Source: Orientallactaga sibirica (lineage: Eukaryota; Chordata; Mammalia; Rodentia; Dipodidae). From it: DNA of 64,000 nucleotides. Location of the stretch: NCBI GenBank assembly GCA_036365145.1, contig JAEOAD010000034.1:21171501-21235500 (forward strand), in the 5' to 3' direction. Positions 12,568-24,630 of this stretch are shown piece by piece. The notes under the pieces are model-generated. The model was given only the letters and a program-made list of their open reading frames with translations. It was not told the origin of the DNA and made no database searches. How positions within the stretch are numbered: the stretch's first letter is position 1; every line of letters begins with the position of its first letter. The position numbers were made by a program, and so were the translations under genes.

Positions 12568-12736
12568 ATGTTAAAAGCACAGTCAAGGTTTCATTCAACA
12601 CATTTGGAGAAACATAGCCAAAGAGAGCAGAGGAAGGAGGAGGAGGGGAGTGAAAATATATAACCTGGGTTACAGCTCTTTGTCTCATTCATGTTGACTA
12701 TAACAGGTCCTCTTTGTAAGTAGGTAAAACTTTTGC

Positions 12737-12812
12737 AGGCTGGGATGTGGCTCAGTGGTTAAGCACTTGTCTAGCAATGCCCTAACTTCAATCCCTAGCA
12801 CTGTAAGAAAAT
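12737..12812 (+). repeat. ID-like short tRNA SINE
   Basis: GGCTGGGATGTGGCTCAGTG, CAATCCCTAGCACTG, short A tail: the ID layout, with the core about 75 bp long. Confidence 0.75.
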
Positions 12813-13176
12813 TTCCTGAATCCAGCAATGCTTCAAATCATTTCAGTCTAATTGTCTACATCTAACATTATATTGATGATGAAAATATGTGGCAAGATCT
12901 GCACATAACCTCAGACATTTCATGCATGTGTGTGTGTGTGTGTTGTGCATGCATACTTGCTTAATAAATCATACCTGAAATATCATATTATGAAGTCACA
13001 TTTAAATAAAATTAATCTGTTGGGAGTGATTCACATTACTGATTATAGACATGCTATAGTCTGAATATTTATGTACTTCAAAATTCATATATTGCACTCC
13101 TATCCCCATAGGCAATGGAATAAGGTATAGCCTTAATGTATATGAATACTGCATCTAAAAAAAATGAGGCCCCAAG

Positions 13177-13385
13177 GGTTAAAGAAATGGCTCAGCAGTT
13201 AAAGGTGCTTGCTTGCAAAGCCTGCAGGTCCAGGTTCAATTCCCTGTTAAAGCCAGATGCAGAAAGTGGCACATGCATATGGAGTTTAAAGGCAGAGGCA
13301 GGAGATCCTAACATGCCCATTATCTTTCTCTCTCCTTCTCTCTCTCTTTCTCTCTCCCTCAACTAAATAAATATTTTTAAATATT
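13177..13385 (+). repeat. DIP-like SINE, left arm of an inverted pair
   Basis: Sense copy (AAAGAAATGGCTCAGCAG...CTAAATAAATATTTTTAAA). The outer 14-bp duplication AATGAGGCCCCAAG lies at 13163-13176 and, beyond the second SINE, at 13627-13640. Confidence 0.9.
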
Positions 13386-13401
13386 ATATTATATTTATTT
13401 A

Positions 13402-13441
<40 letters not shown>

Positions 13442-13608
13442 GGAAAAGAGAGAGAGAGAGAGAATGAGAATGGGTATGCCAAAGCCTCTAGCTTTGGTAA
13501 ACAAACTCCAGGCGCATGCACCACCCTGTGCACCTGGCTTATGTGGGTTCTGGGGAATCAAACCTTATCCTTAGGCTTCACAGGCACTAAGCCTTCTCTC
13601 CAGCCCCC
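13386..13608 (-). repeat. DIP-like SINE, right arm of an inverted pair
   Basis: Antisense copy with a (GATA)n run (13403-13441) and a GA run in its tail region, ending CCTTCTCTCCAGCCCCC. It sits inside the AT-rich tail of 13177-13385. Confidence 0.9.
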
Positions 13609-13640
13609 ACCCAAAATATTTTTTTTAATGAGGCCCCAAG

Positions 13641-15394
13641 AACCAGCTCACTCTTTCTACCAAATGAGGACACATCAAGAAGGTGCTACCTGTGAGCTGA
13701 TAGCACACTTTCACAAGAACCTACTGGCATCTTCATCTTGGATTTCTCAGTAGCTACAACAAAGTTTTCATCCCATTTATGCTACCCAAGTGTGTTATAT
13801 TATTATAGTGACCCAAATGAACCAAGATGAGGAGCAAGAAACGAGAGGCAGAAAGATGATTATAATATACAGGAAGGTTGACACAGGGCTTGGAATCCTA
13901 CCAAGATTAATGATGATGAGCAGAGAAGACAACAGAGAGGAGAAACACGAGATGACCCAGATAGAGCAGCTAAGTTGTGAAAGGTCACTGGTGCCATTCA
14001 AAATGAATTACAGGGTAAAGTGAAGAAAAGGTTAAACTTCTTGTAGATACCAAGAGTTTGCAATGATTATGTAATATTCGCTGGGAAGGTGAAATCACGA
14101 GAATCCCAGATATATCACAGTAAGTAAAAAAGACTTTGGAAAGGCTTCCATGAACATCAGACTGGCCTCTCCCATGGGCTGTGAGGTAGGTAAGATGGCA
14201 GAAGTAGAATTCTCCACTATGCAGGAAGCAAAACTCCACATAGAGTTAATGAGACAGGTGTTCAGACAGCATAGGGTTTACTCTGTTAATTTTCTTCCCT
14301 TCAACCCTTCAAAAAAAACATGCAGACTTTGAACAGTGCTGCTTATCAATTGCATCTCCTGTGAGAATGAATTCCCTCGAATAGTTGTTTGGCTGTACTT
14401 CCTGGGGTTTCTGATAAGTGCATGTGGTTTGGAATCTCTATTCATCTTTTCCAGGTATTTAGAGTTCAGTTTAGTTCATGGAAACTAAGAAAGTGTGTTA
14501 CTAATGGAAACCATCTTTCCAAACATAGAGCAATTGTAAAACAAACAAAATCTGACAAAGTAACTGGGAGCTGTTTGTGGATGCCAGAAGAAGACATCAG
14601 ATCCCAAAAGGAAAGATGGATGCAGTTAAGAGCAACACCAAGGTCAAGGTGTCCAGAAAGCAGAGACTACAGGGGAATCCAGTCAGGGGACTAGCACATT
14701 GGATTAGTAAAGTATGGCCTTCTTGGAGGCACCCTATCAAAGAGGATCAAGCCATGCCCCTGAGGGCAGGGAGAAGACACAGACTGACCACACCTCCCTG
14801 CCAGGTAGGGATTCTCCATGCTCCCACCTCACCAGCTCCGCAAGGTGCTTTCCCTCCGGTCATTCGACACTCCAGGCCTGGTATTTTTCTATTGCCAATG
14901 TGTACGTGCCTCTCACCATCCACTGGAATGGATGCCATCTGCTGTGCATACTTTCCAAATACAATCAATACGCACAGCCCTCATCAATGGCAAGAGGAAG
15001 AGAGAAGGCAGGTGTGGAAAGCCCAACCTTCAGAGAACTAGAAACCAACCACATTTGAAAAGGTCGTGGTCAGACATGGTCAAGAATCAGGTTTCTCAAG
15101 GGATTTCCCTCTGTGGACTTCCAGGCTTCTTGGGATGCTTCTGCTATCATCACGATATGGGGAATCACTCCAACTATCCTGAGGAAAAAACCTGACATAG
15201 GTCAAAATAAATGCACCCATTCTGCCTGCCAAGAGAGTCCCACGTTCCATTTCCCAAACCAAAATAATAAATAATGATAATAATAAACAAATAAATAAAA
15301 ACCTTTGGGAAATATTACTGTTAGTCAATCTAAATGTAGCTTTTTAAAAAATGTTCTAGAATGGCCTGATTTTTCCCTTGAAAAAGAAAAACAA
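13641..15394. other. Intergenic, with a possible tRNA-SINE trace
   Basis: GCCAGAAGAAGACATCAGAT at 14582 recalls B2/B3-type SINE 3' parts; overlapping frames of 100-154 codons at 14389-15058 disagree with each other and are not genes. Confidence 0.45.
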
Positions 15395-15553
15395 GCCGGT
15401 CATGGTGGCACATGCCTTTAATCCCAGAACTCGGGAGGCAGAGGTAGGAGGATCGCTGTGAATTCGAGGCCACCCTGAGAATACATAGTGAATTCCAGGT
15501 CAGCCTAAACTAGAGTGAGGCCCTGCTTCAAAAACAAACAAACAAACAAAAAA
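15395..15553 (+). repeat. B1 SINE
   Basis: GCCGGTCATGGTGGCACATG to an (AAAC)n tail. It sits directly before an L1 3' end. Confidence 0.93.
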
Positions 15554-15812
15554 ACCCTCAATATCCATGACCTCGAAGTGCCTACCAATACCTTCAAAAG
15601 ATCCTCATGATAGGAGAAAAAGATGATGACATCAAATTAAAAGAGAGATTAATGGAGAGAGGGAGGGGATATATGATGGAGAGTGGAGTTCTGAAGGGGA
15701 ACAGGGGGAGGGGAGGGAAATATCATGGTTTATTGTCTGTAAGTATAGAAGTTATCAGTAAAAAAAGAAATAAAAAAAAGAAAAGAAAAGAAAAAAAGAA
15801 AAAAAAAACAAA
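15554..15812 (+). mobile_element. L1 3' end, 5'-truncated
   Basis: Sense copy of the terminal 200 bp of the L1 3' UTR (ATCATGGTTTATTGTCTGTA), nearly the same as 8740-8920, ending in an A-rich tail. A B1 abuts it on the left. Confidence 0.8.
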
Positions 15813-15817
15813 ACTAA

Positions 15818-16130
15818 GAGCTGGACTGATGAACCTGAGTTTTGATCCCTAGAACTCACATAATGCCAGACATGGTGATGCTCATCTGTCATCACAACTC
15901 TTGAGAGGCAGGGACAAGCTGCTCCCTAGGAAAAGCTGGCTAACTAGCACAAGTCATGAGCTCCGGACTCAATGAGATACCTCGTCTCAAGAAATAAGGT
16001 GGAGAAAGATCAAGGACACCTCACATCTACTTCTGGCCTCTACACACATGCACATGCACTCCTCTCCACACATGTGACCACAAACCCACAAACATGCATG
16101 CACACCCACAAATACCTACACATGTAAAAA
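15818..16130 (+). repeat. B4-like composite SINE
   Basis: A diverged tRNA-related head, B1-like middle (CTTGAGAGGCAGGGACAAGC) and a CA-rich 3' part (TCTGGCCTCTACACACATGC). Confidence 0.6.
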
Positions 16131-17597
16131 GAAAAAAACACTCGCTAGCTTGTTTCTACTCCTCAAGACGAGGATGAAAGTGGACATCTCCCTTTTAGCA
16201 TCAAAAGTGGAAAAGATTAATCACATCATTGGCTGACCTATGGTAGAGATGACTGCCAAAATTGGATAGTTAGATCACAAAGCTAAAGATAAAACCATTA
16301 ACTTGAGGCAAGAATGTACACACCTCTCCTGTAGCCCCAAAGAGGAAACATTCTGTGGAACAAGTCCAGCGCATGCTTCCTCTTCCACAGAAGTAGTAAC
16401 TTATACACCAGATGACCTATCTTTGTTGAAAGACAGAAGAGAAAAAGGGAGTTTTGTTCACCTCAGGGTGGAGATTGCCAGACCCAGGCAAGGACTGGGG
16501 TGACACAAGAGAACGAGACGACTCCTCCCTCTCGGGTGGTTCACCCGGTTTGCTGAATATAATAACTGTTGATATGCTTTGAGGTCACTGGCAGTGGGAA
16601 GATGCCAGCTATTTAGATGTCTCACCACGCTCATGATCAAGACTCCTAGCCAGTCCAGAAGCAGGGATTGGGTCTGCCTGGTCTACTACTACTACTGGGC
16701 CCCGGACATCTCAAGTAGCAGCTAGCACACGATGTACATATTCAAAAAGTCTTGAACAAATAGATGTGTTCCCCAAATTTGGTTGCTGTTTGGAATTAGT
16801 CATTAATTTTGACCACAGATACCTGGCCCATAATTGATTCATGGCCACAAATGACTTTTTGAGCCCATAATAGCAGTATTCGATGTTGTATACCATCACT
16901 AGCATTATCATTACCACCAACGCAAAGAAAGGGAAGACAGGAGTGAGTTGTTTCCTCATGAATCTCATCTCCCTGCCTCTCCTTTCTCCCTTAGATATCA
17001 TTCTTTCTTCTGCCCATGTTCATGCCAGAAAGGAAGAGAATCAAGCCAGGCATTCAGGATTCTAGAGCCCCAGTAACCACAGCCCTTTATGTAGCTTAGC
17101 CAGCGATGGGCTAAAAAATGTTTAACAGATGGTTCTCTAAGGAAGAAAGAGGGCTGAGTTTGTAGCCCTTGACAATTTACATGGTGTAAATATTTTTTCC
17201 CAATGGAAAATTCCAATGGTCAATGTCATTTCACTGAACTCTAATTTGGGAAGAGATCCAGGAGTGTCCAACCTTTGACATTATGACACAACTGTCATCT
17301 TCAAAGTTCATGCTTAAGAACCATGCAACCATGAAATTAAGTTACAAAAAATCATGAAAAGTCACCTAATGTTTTTAAGTAAGTTTATGATTTTTGTGTT
17401 GAGCCACATCCATGGCTTCATGAGGCCTGCAGGGAATGGGTTGGACATGCCTGTGTGGATAGCACAGTATACAGTTCAGTATTTTCACCATTCACATACA
17501 GGTAAATACACTGAAGAATACATAAATTATAGTAGTCATCATAAAATACAGTGCAATAATAAAGAAGTGATGAATTTCAAATATTTCTTACCTTTGG

Positions 17598-18645
17598 GCC
17601 TGGGGAGATAGTTCAGTCAAAAAAGTGTTTGCCTTCCAAACATGAGGGTGTGGTTTGACCCTCAGCAGCTATGTAAAATACTAGGCATGGTAGCATGCAT
17701 CTATAATCCCAGCTCTTGGTAGATGGAGACAAGAGACACCCTAATACTTGCTTGTCAGCTATTCTAGCCTAAATGGTAAAGGGTGGGCCATGAGAGATCC
17801 TATCTCAAAGCAGGTGGACAGTATTCCTAAAGATGGCACTCAAGGTTGTGGGTCTCATTTCGTTCCCTTTCCCCCTGGGTCGTTGGCCACCGATGTCCCA
17901 GGCGAGGGAGAGTGGAGTTGGGAGGGAAGCAGCAGGGTCCTTCCTGGAGTAGCAGGTGAGTGTGACACAGGAACACATGACAGGGCAAAGAGCACCCAGG
18001 AGACCATCTTATGGACAGCACTCGTTTATTCAAGGGGGGGGTTATAAACACTTGGGGAAGGTTGAGATGGCACATACAGACTATATGGCAATCGGATGCA
18101 TAGTTTATGGGCTGTTATGTAGATAGCGGAAGGACTAGTAACTTCAAAGCTATGGGGAAAGGATAAGGGAAGGTAAGGGGAAGGGCGGAAGAGGAGATTA
18201 ACAGGAGGCTGTGACTTCTGTTACTGTGGGAGTGGGAAGGCTACATGACTTTAGCCACATGAGGGTCTCTTGGGCAGCTAGCCACAAGGTCAGGAACTAT
18301 GGGGGCAAAGTCTGACTTATGGAATGGTCAGAGCCTTTGGGGGCCTGGGGGGAGGGCCTCACCAGTTCTGCCCACTCTGGGCGATGACAGCTCACTACAA
18401 CCTACAACATAGGGAAGGCCATTACCGTCACCAGGGACTTCCTGACAGAGGGCCAGCTACAACCCCACAGCCCAGGGTCCCTGGCCATGTCCAATAGTTC
18501 AGGCCAGCCTCCTCACAGGTCCAGCCTGTTACTAGTAAGGCCCAACACAAGGTTGTACACTAACCTCTACATATTCATGCACACATATCCACACCCACCT
18601 GCATACACATACACTCATACGAGCACACATACACACACAAAAAGA
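17598..18645 (+). repeat. B4-like SINE split by solo LTR
   Basis: Head GGGCCTGGGGAGATAGTTCA, middle CATGCATCTATAATCCCAGC, then the ERVK LTR (17847-18547), and a CA-rich 3' end from 18554 (GTACACTAACCTCTACAT). Confidence 0.75.
17847..18547 (-). mobile_element. ERVK-type solo LTR, copy 2
   Basis: A 701-bp LTR on the minus strand, TGTTGGGCC...GAGACCCACA, nearly colinear with 4703-5394. The 6-bp target duplication CAAGGT is at 17841-17846 and 18548-18553. It is inserted into a B4-like SINE whose 3' end resumes after 18553. The two LTRs have different target duplications, so they are separate insertions and not one provirus. Confidence 0.9.
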
Positions 18646-18805
18646 TTTCTTATCTTTATTTTCAATATAATTAATTCATTATAAGATGACATAATTTTAA
18701 TAATAGCTGTTTTTGACCAACAGCTCACAAAAATAACAAATGAGCCAGTATGGGCTGGCTTTAAACCTCAAACCTATCTCTCTGTGTGTACTACTAGTCC
18801 TATCA

Positions 18806-19195
18806 GGACTGGCGAAATGGCTCAGTGGTAAGTGCATTTGCTACCAAGCATGAGGGTCTGAGGGGACAGAAACCAGCAATGCTTGAATCTCCCATATAAA
18901 CAGCTGAACATGGCCATATGCCCCTGTAACCCCGGCCCTGCAAAGGGAGCACAGACCAGGGAATCTCCGAAGCTCACAGAAACCAGAAAGCTCTGGTACC
19001 AGTAAGAGGCTGTGGCTCAAAATGTGAAAGGAGTCATAGAGTTGGCCGGGGCACCTGATGTTCTGCTTTGGCCACCATAGGTGAGCTTGCCCCACTGCAG
19101 ATGAATATATGGTGTGCCACAAGGGCATATACACATACAGACACCACACACCACATTACACATTACACATAGACACACTAGCAAAAACTCAAAGA
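18806..19195 (+). repeat. B4-like composite SINE
   Basis: ACTGGCGAAATGGCTCAGTG head, then a diverged middle and a CA-rich end near 19125-19185. Confidence 0.6.
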
Positions 19196-19499
19196 AAAAA
19201 TTACTGGTCCCATCACAATGCACTTTGGGCATCGGCAGGGGCTTTAGACATAACAGGGAGCTCCGCTAGAATACGCAATCTTCGAGAAGATAAATTCCTT
19301 TTTGACCTTCCCTGACAATCCTCCCAAGAGAAAGTAGCCCATCCTTTTGGGTCCTTAAACAAAGAGAAGATTTGCATCCCTTCACAGGATAAATCCAGGG
19401 CAAACTGACATGCTGGAACACCAGGGACCAGGGACATAACCTATGAAGCTGGAGAGAAGAAGTGAGCAGAAAATAACACCAGCCATCATCCAGCCTCAA

Positions 19500-19665
19500 T
19501 TCCTATGTGGCTAGGTAGCTTCAGGCGAGTGACCTCATCCTTGCTGGCCTCCTTTCCATCATCTGCCGAATGGGGAGAGCACTGATCTATGAGTGTGGCT
19601 ATGAGGTGGATGAGATCATGTACTCCATTTGGCTTTGCGTTCATGGAGGCATCATAAAAATGCAA
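19500..19665 (+). repeat. MIR fossil
   Basis: GGCGAGTGACCTCATCCTTG, TCCATCATCTGCCGAATGGG, GGATGAGATCATGT: MIR order. Confidence 0.55.
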
Positions 19666-20499
19666 GGCATTGCTTCTATGTGGGGAATGTGACAGAAACC
19701 TGGAGTGAGAAAGAACTGGGTGGGGAAGGAAGGAGGAAGAAGGTAGTCAGGCTAGATAGATGACAATGGAAGAAACCAGGAAGAAGAGGTTTAGAGTGGG
19801 AGAGGGATAAGGGAAGTGTGGGTAAGAGAGGACAGTACATAGCCCATTGCACTTGCAAGTCATCACATCCTCAGTGTTGTTCCAGCCCTCTGGTCACACT
19901 GGCAGCAGTGGTTCCTCCTTCCTTTTTAACAGTTCCATGTGCAGCTTACTGATCGTGAGGGTGTATTCTAGTGATCACGAGTTTACTCTGTGTTCATGCT
20001 CTGACATCACCCCCAACACACATACACACACACCAAGAAAGATTGTCACTTGCTCAGCCTGAACCTTACACCCTTCCTGCCCCATAGAGATTCCTTCTAG
20101 TGGATTCCTTCTGTTGCACTATTAGCATTAAAATTATCTGGCTGTCAGAGCTCTGTTTTGGTGAAAACCCTTCTTGACTTCAGCCATGTTTCTGTCTCTA
20201 TTTGACAAGGAGCTTCAAATACTACTGGGCCTCAAATGAGAAAAACATGAACATCAATTTGAATCAAGAATGCTGTTTTGCCATTGCCATGTCTTCATTA
20301 ATCAGCTATTCTGTGTAAGTATTCTTAGACAAACTCTTCCAGACATAGTGTTCTCTGAATAAGCAAGTTAGGAATGAGTCGATGGTTGTTGTTAAAACCT
20401 TTCCACAATGGACATGTTATCCAGAAGGTGGATGCCTCCTCATGACGAAAGGGATACTGCATGCTGTGGAGGTATTGAGAGAACCCAACAAGAAAGTGT

Positions 20500-20610
20500 C
20501 TCCTCTCTCTCTCTCTCTCTCTCTCTCCCTCTCTCTTCTCTCTCTCTCTTTCTCTCTCCCTTTTTCTTTCTCTCAAATAAATAATAAATAAAATGTATTT
20601 TTTTTTTTAA
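20500..20610 (+). repeat. (CT)n and SINE tail
   Basis: A CT microsatellite and CTCAAATAAATAATAAATAA tail, the 3' end of a 5'-truncated DIP-like SINE. Confidence 0.7.
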
Positions 20611-20616
20611 AAATGA

Positions 20617-20815
20617 GGGGGCTGGAGAGATGGCTTAGTGGTTAAGGATTTGCCTGCAAAGCCAAAGGATCCTGGTTCAACTCTCCAGGACCCAAGTAAG
20701 CCAGACGCTCAAGGGGACACATGCACCTGGAGTTTGTTTGCAGTGACTACAGGCCCTGGTGTGCCCTTTCTCTCTCTTTCTTTCTCTCCCTCAAATAAAA
20801 AATATTTTTTAAAAA
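20617..20815 (+). repeat. DIP-like SINE
   Basis: GGGGCTGGAGAGATGGCTTA, GTTTGCAGTGACTACAGGCC, CT-rich and A-rich tail. Confidence 0.93.
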
Positions 20816-20823
20816 GAATCTGA

Positions 20824-21200
20824 CTTAGCCCATTCTGTACTATTATAACAAGATACCCAAGACTAGCTAATTTATGAAGACCAGAAATTTATTTCTGTCT
20901 ATTCTTGAGGCTGAGATGTTCAAGAAGATTAAGCTATCTTGTAAGAGCTTCTGACTACTTACAAGATGTCACCATGCTGGTGTTCCTCCAGAGTAATGAA
21001 CACTTGTCCTCACATGGTTGAAGGCTGAAAGGCAAGAGTAGCTGAAATCCTCCTTGATAGAGCCCAAGCTCATTCCTGAGGGAGAAGACCTCAGGTTTAA
21101 CTATGTATTCAGGGCTCCACTTCTCAATACTCTCACATTGTCCATTGGATTTATACAGCTACATTTCAAGAGAGGACAGCAGCATTCAAACTGAGATCAA
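20824..21200 (-). mobile_element. MaLR-like LTR, old
   Basis: In + orientation it reads like the complement of MST/MLT-type LTRs: TTAGCCCATTCTGTACTATT, AAGATACCCAAGACTAGC, TAATTTATGAAGA, CACATGGTTGAAGGCTGAAA. Strongly diverged. Confidence 0.55.
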
Positions 21201-22374
21201 TTTTCCATGATTCAAAGACAGCCACCATCAAGCCCCAACCCCCAAGTTTCATAGCAGAGTCTCTTCCCCTGTAGTGAGTCAGTAATGAAGGAGGTAACAT
21301 TGCTTCCTAACAAATATATGCAGACCAAAAAAAAACCAGAGAGTCCACAAAATGGAATTCCTCTTAAGACCTCTCACTTCCCAGGATGTGGTTCTGTGTC
21401 ATAATTAGACACATGTATGCAATATGTAATGACCAAATCAAGACATTTGGATTTCTTCTTCAGTTTCCTAAATTTTTACTTAACCTAATAATTGTACATA
21501 TTTATGGGGTACAATGTGACATTTTAATACAAGTGCACCATATGTACTACAAAATCAAGATAATGAATATTTTCATCTTCTCATTACTTTGAGCTTGGAG
21601 ACATTAAGTCCCTCTATTGTAGGTATTCATAAATAGAACATAAGTTATTATAAATGATAATGGCCCCACTGCCCAACAGAACGCTAGACATTACTTCTCA
21701 ATCTAACTGCATTAGGGCAATTGTTATCTAACTTTCCCCTATCCCTGTCCCTCTCTTCCCGGCCTCTAGTAATCACTACCATACATTCTAATAGACTTAT
21801 CTTAACATCCACATAATATCCTTTATTTCCATCCTCTTGCTGCAAATGATAGGACTTAGTCTTTTTATGGATGATATTCTATTGTATAGACAGACTGCCA
21901 TTTCTTTATCCATCCATGCATGAACGGGCATCTAGGTAGACTCTCGATTTTAGCCAGAGTAGATAATGAAGCAGTCAATATGGGCTTGATTTATGCTAAT
22001 GTCATTTCCTTTGGAGACATGTTCAGAGACGGAATTGCTAGATTCTATGGTAGATCTATTTTTAGTTTTAGGAGAACCTCAGTACTATCCTCCATGGTGG
22101 TTGTATCAATTCACATTCCCACCAACAGCAGATAAGCTCCCTTTCTCCACATCTCACCAGCATTTGATATTGGATGTGTGTGCCCATGGTGCTTAAAATA
22201 ATAGCCACTTGAACTAGAGTAAGATGATATTTAATTGTGGTTTTATCTTATTTTTTGTTCCTAATGGCTAATGAAATAGAACATTTTAAATAAAATTTGG
22301 ACAACTGAAACTATTCCTTTAAGAAGTATCCATCCATATTATTTGCTTATTTAAGCATATTTTTATTATTGAAC

Positions 22375-22539
22375 CTTTTTTTTGTTGTTTTGTTTTGTTT
22401 TTCAAGGTAGAGTCTCACTCTGACCCAGGCTGACCTGGAATTAACTATGTAGTCTCAGGGTGGCCTCGAACTCATGGTGATCCTCCTACCTCTGCCTCCC
22501 AAGTGCTGGGATTAAAGGCATGTGCCCCCACACCCAGCC
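22375..22539 (-). repeat. B1 SINE with target duplication
   Basis: Antisense B1 ending CCCCCACACCCAGCC; 11-bp duplication TATTATTGAAC at 22364-22374 and 22540-22550. Inserted in the 21.4-24.0 kb L1. Confidence 0.93.
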
Positions 22540-22553
22540 TATTATTGAACATT

Positions 22554-22744
22554 TAATATTATTTATTTGAGAGAGAGAGAGAGAGAGAGAGAGAATGGGC
22601 ATACCAGGGTTTCCAGCCGCTGTAAGCGAACTCTAGACGCATGCGTCACTTTGTGCATCTGGCTTACATGGATCCTGAGGAACTAAACCTGGGTCCTTTG
22701 GCTTTGCAGCAAGTGCCTTAATCACTAAACCATCTCTCCAGCCC
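22554..22744 (-). repeat. DIP-like SINE in L1
   Basis: Antisense; (GA)n at 22569-22594, CATGCGTCACTTTGTGCATC, ending ACCATCTCTCCAGCCC. Confidence 0.92.
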
Positions 22745-23571
22745 TATTCAACCCTTAAATTCCTTATATTTCAGAATTCTTTTATACTTCAGAATTTTTT
22801 CATAATTCATCCTTTGTCAGAGGATTTTTTCTCATTTTTTAGAGACTATCTGTTATTTCTTTGACTGTACAGAAAGAAGCATCTTGGTTTGACATAATCT
22901 GATTTTTGTTGAATATTTTCTCATCTTTCTTGCCTTTGGTATCTCATCCAAAACTTTGTTGCCTATCCAATTCTTGAAGGTTTACTGTGTTTTCTTCTAT
23001 AATTTCATAGGTTCTGGCTTTACATTTAGGCCTTTGATCCATTTTGGTTTATCTTTCTTTTCTCTTTCAATTAGCATTCATTTCTATAAAACAATGTGTT
23101 TTATTATGACATCTTCATAGAGGCACACAATGTTCTTCAAACATACTTACCTCCCTCATCCATTCTCACTGGTTTTCCTTCACTCCAAATAGTCCCATTT
23201 CTACTTTCCTGCCCTCCCCCTTTTAAAATTCCATATTCTGCATATAAGGGCCTGGTCTGGTTTTGTTAATATAATGAACTCCAATTCTATCCATTTTCTG
23301 ATGATATCTATTTTGGAAATTTTGGATTATCTTTCTATTCTACCAGAGGTAAAGGTCAAATTTTGCTCTCCTCCATGTAATGTTCAGTTTTTCCTTTAAA
23401 AAAATTATTAAGAGACTGTTCTCTCTCCAGTGTGCTTTTTTGTTTTTTCTTGGAAATTAGTTGGCTATGAATGTATGGGATTATTTCTGGATACTCTGTT
23501 CTATTCTATTAGCTTGTGTTTTTATTTTTTATAACAATACGATAATTTTCAGTTAAAATATCTTTGTAGCT

Positions 23572-23717
23572 GGGTGTGGTGGTACATGCCTTTAATCCTA
23601 GCGCTAGGGAGGCAGAGGTAGGAGAATCACAGTGAGTTCAAGGCCACCCTGAGACTACATAATGAATTACAGGTCAGCCTGGGCTAGATTGAAACCCTAC
23701 TCAAAAAAAAAAAAAAT
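23572..23717 (+). repeat. B1 SINE in L1
   Basis: GCTGGGTGTGGTGGTACATG to an A tail; the L1 word CTTTGTAG occurs on both sides as target duplication. Confidence 0.9.
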
Positions 23718-24238
23718 AGCTTTGTAGTGTATTTTGAAGCGGGGTGTGTGTTTTTGCCCAAGATTGTTTGTGCTATTTGAGATCTTTTGTGCTTTCATCA
23801 AAATTTTAGGGTGGTTTTTCCCAGTATTGTGAACAATTGCATTAATATTTTAGTGGATACTGCATTAAACCTATAAGTTGATCAAAGTAATATAGATATT
23901 TTAACAAGATTTCAATGTAGAAATCTTTTGTTTCTTTGGTTAAATTTGCTCTTAGATTTCATTATTTTATCTTATTTTATTTTGTAGCTATTTAGAATAG
24001 GAGTCCATATAACAAGTGCATTGCCAGTGTCATATTGAATGGGGAAAAGCTAGGAGCATTTTATCTAATATCCAGGACAAGTTTATCCATTCAACTTACT
24101 ATTGTTAACTATTGTTAAGTCTTATCCAGAGCAATAAAACAAGAGAAAGAAATAAAAGGCATAAAAATGGTAAAAGCAAAGAAAATTTTTCCCTGGTTGC
24201 AGATAATATGATTCTATACATAAAGAGAGAGAGAATGT

Positions 24239-24372
24239 ACCAGGTGTACTGGCACATTCCTTTAATCCCAGTATTGAGGAGGTTGAGATAGGACTATCAG
24301 AGCAAGTTGGAAGCCAGCCTATGTATAGAGTGACTTGTAGGTCAGCCTTAGCTCAAGTAAGACCCCATCAAA
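24239..24372 (+). repeat. Diverged B1-like SINE
   Basis: CCAGGTGTACTGGCACATTC and TTTAATCCCAGTATTGAGG. Older than the other B1s. Confidence 0.75.
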
Positions 24373-24456
24373 ATAATGCTAACAGATTATTCAAACGTAT
24401 AAATGAATCCTGTAAAGTGATAGGATACAAAACCTACATTAAAAACAATAGTATTT

Positions 24457-24630
24457 GGGCTGGGGAGATTGCTCAGTGGTTAAAGGCACTAGCTAGCAAA
24501 CCCTGCTAGCCTGGGTTTAGTTCCTCAGTACCTACATAAAGCCAGACACAAAGAATGGTGCCAACATCTAGTGTTAAGTTGTAATGGCAAGAGACACACA
24601 AACATGCAAATAAGTAAATAAAACTATTTT
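24457..24630 (+). repeat. DIP-like SINE in L1
   Basis: GGGCTGGGGAGATTGCTCAG to an AAATAAAACTATTTTTC tail; imperfect flanking words CAATAGTATTT and CAATAGCATTT. Confidence 0.88.

Larger units (their letters stand above)
21430..24000 (-). mobile_element. Older L1, antisense 3' portion
   Basis: Antisense L1: 3' UTR/ORF2-end sequence through 22330 (for example TTCCCACCAACAGCAGATAA), continuing 22747-23050 and 23290-24000, where TAGCTATTTAGAATAGGAGT is the complement of ORF2 just after the reverse transcriptase motifs. A B1 and a DIP-like SINE (22375-22744), another L1-like 3' tail (about 23070-23290) and a B1 (23572-23717) interrupt it. Frames are broken. Confidence 0.7.

Noticed and set aside
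13386..13450. CRISPR-like or satellite repeat array
   Set aside because: Simple GATA and GA microsatellite in a SINE tail; no spacers.
14577..15058. Overlapping frames of 114-154 codons
   Set aside because: Three frames on the same strand plus one opposite are open together, with stretches resembling a SINE; typical chance openness, no family.
4703..18547. One 13-kb ERVK provirus bounded by the two LTRs
   Set aside because: Each LTR has its own 6-bp duplication on both sides and the DNA between them is ordinary host sequence with SINEs and L1 tails.
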